Virus record (IMG/VR): IMGVR_UViG_3300031787_011371
Location: 1-64,000 of that record
Strand: one strand, 5' to 3'
From: a virus
DNA: 64,000 nucleotides
The first letter of the stretch is position 1. Every line of letters starts with the position of its first letter. Shown here in pieces: positions 8,845 through 16,712 of the stretch. The position numbers and the translations under genes were made by a program. Under the pieces are notes generated by a model that made no database searches, was not told the DNA's origin, and saw only the letters and a list, made by a program, of their open reading frames with translations.

Positions 8845-10977
8845 TTATATTATTTTTTTTATCTTTTCTATTACTATATTCCCAGTAATAGATTTACTAC
8901 ATTCAAATTGTCTACTTGTTCCCTTATGTAATGGACACCAGTTCCAATCGCCCTTGTCAAACCTAAAATCAGGTTTCATCCAACAAGAATTGCACACTGA
9001 TTCATTTACTATTCTAGTACAATTACTTGAAAATTCATGTTCTTTATTTGTAAAATTAGAAATCAAAAAAACATGTTTAGACAAAGACCAGGCAAGCCAA
9101 GAAAGACCGCTAGATAATCCTATGAAGAATTTACATCCTTTAATACACCTAATTATTTCTTCCATAGAATATTCAGATAAATTTTGTACTCCCTTTAAGT
9201 CAGTTCCTTCTTTTGAAACATTATAAACTTTAAATCCTTTTGATATTAAAAAATCAACAACTTCTTGCCAACCAGTAGGATTATTCCAATACTTTAATCC
9301 TGCAGTTGAATGAGGAGCTATAACAACATAATCACTAAACATAAATGGCCATCGATTTATGTTTTTAGTATCTACAATTGGTTTTATTTCTTTGTAATCT
9401 AAACCTAAAATGTTAGTTGCAACTTTTTGTAGTGGTATTGTATTACAAAGTTCTGGTTCTAAATTAGAATCATAAAAACAGCCAACTTTATACATTGCAT
9501 ACAAATTTTCGACAACATCTCCTGGATTTATAAATTCTAATTCTTTATAAGAGCCTTTAAATAAATCATTTAAAAATGTAGAAACAACAACTTTACAATT
9601 GTGTTTCTTTCTAAATTCTTCAACATATGGAATCCAAGCAAGATTATCTCCAATAGAAGACGAATCAATTGCTATATAAACTTTTTTATTATTTAAATCT
9701 ATTTTTTTATCATAAACAATGTTTCCTTCTGTAGAAACCTTTATATGCCAATCGGTATAATATTGTTTATTTGGCTTACACCATTGACCAACTCCTATTT
9801 CTGTTGAAAATACTAATTCGTTATTAATAGAATCGAAAAACTCTACTTTATATTTTCTATTACTAATACCTTTTAATTCTACTTTTGCACCCATAACAAG
9901 ATTTATATCTATACCAATCTTTTCTATAGGTTCTCTATATACTTCACCTTTTCTTTTCTTGCTTGAATTGTATACATTTTTATATAATTCTTTAGTTTCT
10001 TTTGAATTATATTCTTTTTTAATGTTTATAATTGATTTATATGAGTCTATCAATCTATTAACTATTTTAGACCAATCGAAATTCTGCCTATCATCGTTAC
10101 ATTTATCAAGATAGCTAGGGTAATTTAATACAACTTTATTAATACCCTTAACAATAGATTCTGTATTTCTTGTCGTATTAACAAATGCTTTAATTTCTAA
10201 ACTGCCATCATAAACTCCAACGACTGGCATAAGACAAGAAATTGCCTCTAGTATCGTTAAATTAGGATGTCCCGCCTCTAATTCTGATGGATGTATAAAT
10301 ATAGAGTGACTTCTATATATTTCTAACAGCTCATCTTCAGATACGTTTCTTGTAATTAAATTCAACCCTTCATATTCCAATAAATCCTTATTGTTTTTAA
10401 AAAAGTTTAGATTATTTTCAGGTCCAACAATAGTAATTGGTAATCCCAACTCTTTAGCTGCCTCTATTGCATATCTAAAACCTTTTCTATCATAAGAATT
10501 GTCATCAGAATATCCGTTATTTGCAACACAAAGTAATTTAATATCCTGTTTGAACTTATCTTCATTTGAAGGGGTGAAATAAGTAATATCAACACCATGA
10601 CTAATATAGAACAGCTTATCTGTATTTTCAAAAAAGTCTACAAGAAATTCTGCATGGCAAAATGAAACAATAGAACCTTTAATGGCTTCTAAATTTTGTT
10701 TATATAATTCAGAATCTTTTCCATATCTATAAACATGATGGTCATGCAAAGAAAAAATATATGGAATTCCCATTTCTTTTGCTTCTAATGCTAAATTCGC
10801 AACATGAATATGTACTATATCGTATTCATTTTGTTTTATCTCATTTAAATATTTTATATCACATATATAACCTTTTGATTCAAAATTTAATTTATAATTC
10901 CAAATCACTTTTTCAATTGCCCCCCATCCATTAGGTGGTATTGTTATTATTCCTGGTGTTATTTGTGTTATTCTCAT
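8845..10977 (-). CDS. GT4 glycosyltransferase fused to a TibC/BAHT-like O-heptosyltransferase
   Basis: This 710-residue protein has two enzymes in one chain. Residues 1 to ~330 look like a GT-B fold GT4 enzyme (N-terminal PPNGWGAIEKV, later LFVHPSELEAG-like IFIHPSELEAGHPNL). Residues ~355-710 resemble the bacterial autotransporter heptosyltransferases (TibC, Aah): an N-terminal beta-barrel, then a Rossmann-like catalytic part containing IAPHSTAGLKYWN and FIGLSSGLSWLAW. Near the C-terminus four Cys (about 662, 665, 681 and 693, spaced C-x2-C-x15-C-x11-C, with CNSCW and QFEC) correspond to the iron-finger motif of that family. Family knowledge: BAHTs transfer heptose from ADP-heptose to Ser in repeat proteins. 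The Ser/Thr-rich fibre is encoded on the other side of one small gene, so it is the likely acceptor (inference). Last gene of operon A. Confidence 0.75.
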   Translation of the reverse strand: MRITQITPGIITIPPNGWGAIEKVIWNYKLNFESKGYICDIKYLNEIKQNEYDIVHIHVANLALEAKEMGIPYIFSLHDHHVYRYGKDSELYKQNLEAIKGSIVSFCHAEFLVDFFENTDKLFYISHGVDITYFTPSNEDKFKQDIKLLCVANNGYSDDNSYDRKGFRYAIEAAKELGLPITIVGPENNLNFFKNNKDLLEYEGLNLITRNVSEDELLEIYRSHSIFIHPSELEAGHPNLTILEAISCLMPVVGVYDGSLEIKAFVNTTRNTESIVKGINKVVLNYPSYLDKCNDDRQNFDWSKIVNRLIDSYKSIINIKKEYNSKETKELYKNVYNSSKKRKGEVYREPIEKIGIDINLVMGAKVELKGISNRKYKVEFFDSINNELVFSTEIGVGQWCKPNKQYYTDWHIKVSTEGNIVYDKKIDLNNKKVYIAIDSSSIGDNLAWIPYVEEFRKKHNCKVVVSTFLNDLFKGSYKELEFINPGDVVENLYAMYKVGCFYDSNLEPELCNTIPLQKVATNILGLDYKEIKPIVDTKNINRWPFMFSDYVVIAPHSTAGLKYWNNPTGWQEVVDFLISKGFKVYNVSKEGTDLKGVQNLSEYSMEEIIRCIKGCKFFIGLSSGLSWLAWSLSKHVFLISNFTNKEHEFSSNCTRIVNESVCNSCWMKPDFRFDKGDWNWCPLHKGTSRQFECSKSITGNIVIEKIKKII

Positions 10978-12725
10978 CTTAAAACAATATATGAATTTAT
11001 GTCTTTATTTTCTTTTGCAAATATAAGATTTTCTTTTTCAAAAATCTCTATTTTTTTTGTGTTATTAGGCAATAAATTATAAGACCAAGTATTTTTGCCG
11101 TATAAAATATGCTCTATTTTCAATTCTTCTCCATTATCGTCATTGTACTTTATTACTCTATTTACGTCTGAATCTCTGTAATTATAGCTTAAAACTGCTA
11201 TTCCATCAATTGGATTCATATTTATATCAAAAACTTTATAAAACTCAGTTGTACATCCATTATATTTACTGTTTAAGCTACTTTCAGAAGTTACTGTATT
11301 CCATTTTGTTTCTCCAAAATCTGTAATCATGTCAGAGTTAGTTCTAATTATTAAATCATCAACAACAGAATTAAGGTTAAGTCTAACATATTGTTCTACT
11401 ATTTTAAAAACTCTTGGCTCAAAATTTCTTTCAAGATATTGAATATAATCATCTTCTGAATAAATGTTTTTTACGTTTTTAACAAAAAAATCAATTTCAC
11501 AAAAGAAATAATGAAATGAAATATCATCTTCATTAAAATAAAACAAACCTTTTTTATTATAATTATCACATAAGTTTGGAATGTTTTTCATAAAATTAAA
11601 TCCTTCTTCTCCTATAATTGCGTCAACTTCTATTCTTTGAAAATATTTATAACCTAAACTTGAAGCTATATTTAAAGCTCTAAATAAATTTATCATTACA
11701 GATAATCCATGCTTCTGTAAACCATTATTTATTATTTCATATATATCTATTGTATCATTTCTTTTCCATAAAACAAATGGTTCAGTATCAAATTTTTCTT
11801 CAGAAAATAATTTATTATTTTTATCATAGAAATAAAAATCTACTAAATCTATTATTTCTTTTTTAATTGTTGTATTTGAAATTAATAATACATCATTATT
11901 ATTTTCTTTTAATGATTTTACACATTCAAAAAGTCTATTTTCTATTTCTTCAGAATGTACATAACAATCTATTATTGTAATTGGTTTAAGTTTTAAATTC
12001 ATACTATTTTTATGTCTTTCTTTTAATAAATTCTTCATTGATTCATGAGTTTTTTCTTTTTCATCACTATTAAGAGAAGTTAGTACTCCTCCAAAATGTT
12101 CTCTATAAACTCCACCATACCAATCATCATTTTTAATTAATCCATGTAAAGACAATTCATAATTTAATGCGTAATCAAGATAAGGTAATTTATCCATATA
12201 ATCTTTATATATGCCTTTTATGTTTCTAAATACTCTTCCGAAACCAACATAATTGTTATCAAAAAGTTGTTCAGTTTTTACCGTTTCAAATAAAGACCAA
12301 AATGTAGAAACTCCATCTCCTGGTATATATTCATTTTCACCCCTTAATATACAATATCCAGTTCCATACATAACATAATCTTTATTTTCATCAAGAAAAT
12401 CAACTTGTTTTTGAAGTTTATATGGGTCTACATAATAGTCATCTCCATCCAAATATGCTACATATTCTCCTTTGGCTTGCTCAAGTAAAAATCTAATATT
12501 TTTATGAACTCCCCAATTTTCTGTAGCTTCATGAACTATTAAATTTGGAAAATAATTTTTTAATCTTAATAATATTTTATCAGAACCATCTTTAGAAAAA
12601 TCATCTCTAACTATAACTTCATAGTCAAAATTAGTTTTTTGATTAAGAACAGTCAATAAATTTACTTCTAAAAATTTAGCAAATTTATAAGCTGGTATTA
12701 TTACGCTTAATTTTATGGTCTCCAT
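10974..12725 (-). CDS. GT2 glycosyltransferase with a large unknown C-terminal domain
   Basis: Of 583 residues, the first ~240 are a typical GT-A family 2 domain: LSVIIPAYKFAKFLEVNL at the start, VRDDFSKDGS for nucleotide-sugar binding and AYLDGDDYY as the DxD motif. Residues ~245-583 are not recognised. They start with KPITIIDCYVHS, which itself resembles the first strand of a nucleotide-binding fold, and may be a second, divergent sugar-handling domain. The stop overlaps the start of the downstream gene (8845-10977) by four bases, so the two are translationally coupled. It is a cytoplasmic enzyme with no membrane helices, consistent with glycosylating a soluble protein rather than a lipid carrier. 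Confidence 0.75.
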   Translation of the reverse strand: METIKLSVIIPAYKFAKFLEVNLLTVLNQKTNFDYEVIVRDDFSKDGSDKILLRLKNYFPNLIVHEATENWGVHKNIRFLLEQAKGEYVAYLDGDDYYVDPYKLQKQVDFLDENKDYVMYGTGYCILRGENEYIPGDGVSTFWSLFETVKTEQLFDNNYVGFGRVFRNIKGIYKDYMDKLPYLDYALNYELSLHGLIKNDDWYGGVYREHFGGVLTSLNSDEKEKTHESMKNLLKERHKNSMNLKLKPITIIDCYVHSEEIENRLFECVKSLKENNNDVLLISNTTIKKEIIDLVDFYFYDKNNKLFSEEKFDTEPFVLWKRNDTIDIYEIINNGLQKHGLSVMINLFRALNIASSLGYKYFQRIEVDAIIGEEGFNFMKNIPNLCDNYNKKGLFYFNEDDISFHYFFCEIDFFVKNVKNIYSEDDYIQYLERNFEPRVFKIVEQYVRLNLNSVVDDLIIRTNSDMITDFGETKWNTVTSESSLNSKYNGCTTEFYKVFDINMNPIDGIAVLSYNYRDSDVNRVIKYNDDNGEELKIEHILYGKNTWSYNLLPNNTKKIEIFEKENLIFAKENKDINSYIVLR

Positions 12726-13378
12726 ATTCCTATGCCTCCAAATCCCTGTGAGTGTACACCGTTTAACTTAACCTTTCCAGACGATTTTGTACAAACTAAA
12801 TTTGTTTTTGTGCCTTCATTTAAATCTTCCCAAAACTTATATACTTGTCCAGCATAACTATCTGCAAATATATGATTTGGGTCTATATCGTGAAATGCTA
12901 TTACACCTCTTGGAGATAGTAATTTTTTGTAAATTTCAAAATCTCTTCTTACTCCATCATATGTATGGTCTCCATCAATAAAAATAAAATCAAATTGTGG
13001 GCAAAAATCTTTTACTTTATTAAACATTTCTTCAGTTTGAGAATTGCCTTGAAAAAATTTCCATTCTTCACCATACATAAAATGATGTATTATAGCCTCT
13101 CTTGGCTCTATGTCTATTGATACTTTTTTTCCTGTGGACAATTTTGACATAATCCAAAAGGTTGAACCCATAGTTCCAATCTCAAGAATGTTATGAGGCT
13201 TAAATCCTTTCATCCAATATGATAAATTTAATATTTCTTCATATACCTGCATAAATATGCATCTATCCATTAATTCTGCATTTAAACAGTAGTCAACCAA
13301 TTTTTTTGGGTCTAATAGCAATTTGTCTTTTTCTTTTTCTTCATTCATTTTTATTAATTTTAATATTTTATAAATCAA
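12713..13378 (-). CDS. Class I SAM methyltransferase (Methyltransf_24/CmcI-like)
   Basis: The 221-residue protein carries NILEIGTMGSTFW (SAM-binding motif I), SIDIEPRE (acidic ribose-binding residue after strand 2), FIFIDGDHTYDGVRRDFE and a VIAFHDI strand. This is the pattern of the Methyltransf_24 / cephalosporin-hydroxylase-like O-methyltransferases common in surface-glycan clusters. Its 3' end overlaps the next gene by 13 bases. It probably O-methylates a sugar or sugar-bearing intermediate; the exact substrate cannot be deduced. Confidence 0.75.
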   Translation of the reverse strand: MIYKILKLIKMNEEKEKDKLLLDPKKLVDYCLNAELMDRCIFMQVYEEILNLSYWMKGFKPHNILEIGTMGSTFWIMSKLSTGKKVSIDIEPREAIIHHFMYGEEWKFFQGNSQTEEMFNKVKDFCPQFDFIFIDGDHTYDGVRRDFEIYKKLLSPRGVIAFHDIDPNHIFADSYAGQVYKFWEDLNEGTKTNLVCTKSSGKVKLNGVHSQGFGGIGIWRP

Positions 13379-13383
13379 TTTTA

Positions 13384-14193
13384 TTAATTACAATTATTTA
13401 GAGTATAAGAACTTTGGCTTTCGTCCCAAGCCAAATTTATTACCATAAATTTTTCGTGACAATATGTTTTCCATTTTTTAGACCATCTTATTGCAAATTC
13501 AAGTTCTGTCCTCATATTGTTTATGTCATAACTTGTAGAAAACTCTCCAATTGACAAAAGTTTGTTTACATCATGAATACCAGGCCTTAAAGAAAAATGT
13601 GGCCAATTTATATACATCATCCAAAAATTATCTCCATTAAGAGCTTGTATTGCAGAAGATTCGTCTTTGAATAAATGCATATTTAATGGTAATTCTGGCT
13701 TATAAATCCATTCCCAAAAACAAATATTATTAACACGGAAAGTTTTAGGTTTATATTCATTTGGGAATTTTTTGTATGATTGAAAATAACTTACATAACC
13801 ACAATCATCATTAAAATTTAAAACTCTAATACCAGTTTCTATATCAAAAAAATCAACAAACAAATAATCGTCTTCAAGATGAAAACAAAAATCTGTATTT
13901 GTTTCATCCAAAACTTCTCTCCATCTATTTAATATTCTTGAATGTCTATAAGAATCTGGGAATGTGTCTTGATAAAAATGTTCTATTATTAAGTTTTTTT
14001 CTGGAAATAGTTCTTTTAATAATTTTTCCATTTCTAATTTATCTTCTTCTTTTGAAGAATCATCAAAAAATATTACATTGTCTATCTCATCTAAATCTCT
14101 ACAAAAAACAACGAAAGACTTAAGCACTCTTTTAAGTAGAGGTAATCTTTTACATGAAGTTATTGAAAGTGATACTGTTTTATTTAGAATCAT
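13384..14193 (-). CDS. Glycosyltransferase (GT-A, GT2-like)
   Basis: The 269-residue product starts with VSLSITSCKRLPLLKRVLKS, the first beta-strand/helix of GT-A transferases. It continues with IFFDDSS and FHLEDDYLF, an acidic DxD-like metal site. The middle has WPHFSLRPG, often seen in phage and cyanobacterial GT2-like proteins. It is shorter than usual but complete. It lies in the middle of operon A, six bases from its downstream neighbour on each side, so expression is shared. Specificity is unknown. Confidence 0.65.
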   Translation of the reverse strand: MILNKTVSLSITSCKRLPLLKRVLKSFVVFCRDLDEIDNVIFFDDSSKEEDKLEMEKLLKELFPEKNLIIEHFYQDTFPDSYRHSRILNRWREVLDETNTDFCFHLEDDYLFVDFFDIETGIRVLNFNDDCGYVSYFQSYKKFPNEYKPKTFRVNNICFWEWIYKPELPLNMHLFKDESSAIQALNGDNFWMMYINWPHFSLRPGIHDVNKLLSIGEFSTSYDINNMRTELEFAIRWSKKWKTYCHEKFMVINLAWDESQSSYTLNNCN

Positions 14194-14199
14194 AATTAT

Positions 14200-14784
14200 T
14201 TATTTTATTTTTGCTGGCACACCTACGTAAATTCCTGATTTAATAGCATCTTTAACTAAGCATGCTAAAGCTCCTACTGTTATATTATCTTTAATTGAAA
14301 CTTTTTCTTTTATGACTGAATTTGAGCCTAAATATACATAATTGCCAATTTCAACATTCCCAGAAACTATTGACCCTGGCATGGCGCTAAAAAAATCTCC
14401 TATTTTAGAGTCATGACCTATTTGAACTCCTCTGTTCAATATTGCATGTTTACCTATGTTTACATTACAAGTTATCATACTGTTAGCTCCAATGAAACTT
14501 CCTTCTCCTACCTTAAAATCTTGTCCAAATATTTGTGCGCTTGGATGTATAAAAGTAAAAAATTTAGTTTCTTTTGGTAGTTTGTCAAAAATTTTTTTTC
14601 TATCTTCTGAATCTCCAACAGCTATCATTATTGTATATTTATTTGGGTCAAATTCAGACAATGGTTTAACGTTTGAATCCGAATTATCCCAATATTCATC
14701 ATCAACAAATCTAATCATTGTTTTTAAGTTCATCTGAGCTATAACTTCTCTAGCATGACCTCCGTTTCCTATTAATGCTTTCAT
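14200..14784 (-). CDS. Sugar O/N-acetyltransferase (NeuD/PglD-like, left-handed beta-helix)
   Basis: The 194-residue protein begins KALIGNGGHAREVI, the Rossmann-like N-terminus of the NeuD/PglD family, and has IHPSAQIFG before a run of hexapeptide repeats (residues ~90-190; for example GEGSFIGANS and GNYVYLGSNS). The length matches the family. These trimeric enzymes transfer acetyl from acetyl-CoA to amino or hydroxyl groups of nucleotide sugars. The aminotransferase-like gene at 14781-15410 lies directly upstream and overlaps it by four bases, so an amination plus N-acetylation pair is plausible (inference). Confidence 0.8.
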   Translation of the reverse strand: MKALIGNGGHAREVIAQMNLKTMIRFVDDEYWDNSDSNVKPLSEFDPNKYTIMIAVGDSEDRKKIFDKLPKETKFFTFIHPSAQIFGQDFKVGEGSFIGANSMITCNVNIGKHAILNRGVQIGHDSKIGDFFSAMPGSIVSGNVEIGNYVYLGSNSVIKEKVSIKDNITVGALACLVKDAIKSGIYVGVPAKIK

Positions 14785-15410
14785 TGTTTATAAATTTCAT
14801 ATTTTGATAAATCTGGATATGGCAATTCTAAGTCTTCCATTTGTTTTTTTGAACCGTCTAAATTATAAAATTGAGGCATCATATGTAGACCTCTTGCGGC
14901 CAACTCTGGAATCATGTAAAAGTTCCATCCTAGCATATCAAAATAATCATCATGATAAGAACACTCCCTTCTACCGCTAAACCTTGCTCTTTTGAACCAT
15001 AGATATGCTTCATAGTCATCTGTTAGTATTGCACCTCCTTTTGATAATTTTAAATGCTTATATGGACCTGTAAAAGATATACACATATGAGTTCCTTTTA
15101 TGTACATGTCTGCAGTAAATCTAAGTGCAGAATCCCAAACTTTTGTTGGCTTAAGTTGATAAGCTCCTTTTATTGTTTTTTTATTTGTTTTTATAAATTT
15201 TACTTTTCCTCCTGCATGTATTATTTCGCAAGGAACAGAAGGGTATGTTCTTGATGGTATTTCAATTTCTTGGTCTTTTATCTTCTCGTAATAAAGTGCC
15301 AAAAATAATGCGTTACTCATATTATCAAGAGCGATAACATAAGGTGCTCCAGTATAATCGCTTAAAGCTTTTTCGAATTCTTCTGTTATTTTATGTACTC
15401 CGTTTGCCAT
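14781..15410 (-). CDS. Short DegT/DnrJ/EryC1-type PLP sugar aminotransferase
   Basis: At 209 residues this is little more than half the usual ~370 of the family. The PLP-binding half is present: VWDSA (Asp93, expected to contact the pyridine nitrogen), then SFTGPYKHLKLSKGGA with Lys118 in the position of the Schiff-base lysine. The N-terminal part (EFEKALSDYTGAPYVIALDN) is also family-like. The C-terminal small domain is mostly missing, with no frameshift or remnant downstream; the next gene follows directly. The gene may be a natural minimal form or a degenerate one. It is paired with the acetyltransferase at 14200-14784. Substrate unknown. Confidence 0.7.
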   Translation of the reverse strand: MANGVHKITEEFEKALSDYTGAPYVIALDNMSNALFLALYYEKIKDQEIEIPSRTYPSVPCEIIHAGGKVKFIKTNKKTIKGAYQLKPTKVWDSALRFTADMYIKGTHMCISFTGPYKHLKLSKGGAILTDDYEAYLWFKRARFSGRRECSYHDDYFDMLGWNFYMIPELAARGLHMMPQFYNLDGSKKQMEDLELPYPDLSKYEIYKQ

Positions 15411-15434
15411 AATATTAAAAATTGTTAAATATTT

Positions 15435-16712
15435 TTAATTCTTACAAAAAATTAAATTATCTATAGTTTTATGAAGTAATTTAAAATTCATATCTTTTAG
15501 GTATGAAATAATTTGTAACTCAGTATTTTCATCTATGAATTCAATACAAATTAATTTAACATTAAATTTTATTAAATCTATTTGTTTTAAAACTATAAAA
15601 TCATAACCTTCACAATCAATATTTATAAAATCAAAATTATATTCTTCTAAATTTTCTTTTTTTATAAAATCACTAAAAGTATAGAAGTCACAAAAAACTT
15701 CAGTCCAATTCATGCCTGTAAATCTATTCCTTTCATCAGAAATTAGAGTTGATAGAATTGATGCTGGAGCTTCACTGTTAACCCAGTCTCCGCTTTCGTA
15801 AAATTTTAATTTACCTGTTATATCAGATATTCCATAATTACACAGTAATATTTTTTCATTATTAATGTAATTGTCTTTTAGTTTATTAAATGCTTTAACG
15901 CTAGGTTCAAGGCAGACTCCAGACCAACCATTTAGTGACAAACTGTATGTATTACTAAAAGAAATTCCATCATTAGCTCCAATGTCTAAAAATCTTAATT
16001 TAGATGAGTCTTGATTTTCAAAATATTTTTCTATTATTTCTTGTTCTTCATTTTGAGAATAAATTATTTTTTCGGTAGACTTTATATAATAATTGTCGCC
16101 CCAAGAACCTCCATTAACAACAAACCAATATTCTTTGTGGAATCCAAATTCTTTTAAATAATCACTAATTTCTTGTTCTGTAGGATTTCCCACATACATT
16201 TCTCCAAAATTTATTTCAACCTTAATAACTTTTAAATTTTGACTTTTTAATAAATCGCCCATACCATTTAAAATTTTCAAATCGGCACCTTGACAATCTA
16301 AAACAAGCATATCTATTTCATTCCAATAAAAATCATTTTGCTTTTTTATATATTCATCAAACCTTTTTGCTATAGAAAACATTTTATCGGTAACACATAT
16401 TTCTGGATATGATTCAATGCATTTTTTGCCAATATCCATAAAAGAAGAACTTTCTTCATTATTTGTAATATTAAAAACTACTAATTGGTCATTTGAATCA
16501 GAAAGAACTAAAGGTATATAAACATTTTCAAAATTAAATTTTGAAGTATTTTTAATAAGTCTATTTAATAAATTATAGTTTCCCTCAACCCACACAACTT
16601 TCTCAACACCCAAAGTATCATATGAACTAGATTCTTGTCCAATACAAGCTCCTATATGACAAACATTTTTAATGTTATAATTTATAATTATATCTTTTTC
16701 TATCTGCTCCAT
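15435..16712 (-). CDS. Tandem FkbM-family methyltransferase (two domains)
   Basis: Two FkbM-like SAM methyltransferase domains sit in one 425-residue chain. The first (about residues 1-215) has VCHIGACIGQES, the acidic VVWVEGN and LVLDCQG at 136-142. The second (about 235-425) has RFLDIGANDGISFSNTY from residue 240, VCLEPS and NIDCEGYDFIVL. FkbM enzymes O-methylate hydroxyls on sugars or macrolides, and are frequent in surface polysaccharide clusters. The two domains are only distantly alike, so this is a fusion rather than a recent duplication. Its start overlaps the upstream stop by one base. Confidence 0.8.
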   Translation of the reverse strand: MEQIEKDIIINYNIKNVCHIGACIGQESSSYDTLGVEKVVWVEGNYNLLNRLIKNTSKFNFENVYIPLVLSDSNDQLVVFNITNNEESSSFMDIGKKCIESYPEICVTDKMFSIAKRFDEYIKKQNDFYWNEIDMLVLDCQGADLKILNGMGDLLKSQNLKVIKVEINFGEMYVGNPTEQEISDYLKEFGFHKEYWFVVNGGSWGDNYYIKSTEKIIYSQNEEQEIIEKYFENQDSSKLRFLDIGANDGISFSNTYSLSLNGWSGVCLEPSVKAFNKLKDNYINNEKILLCNYGISDITGKLKFYESGDWVNSEAPASILSTLISDERNRFTGMNWTEVFCDFYTFSDFIKKENLEEYNFDFINIDCEGYDFIVLKQIDLIKFNVKLICIEFIDENTELQIISYLKDMNFKLLHKTIDNLIFCKN

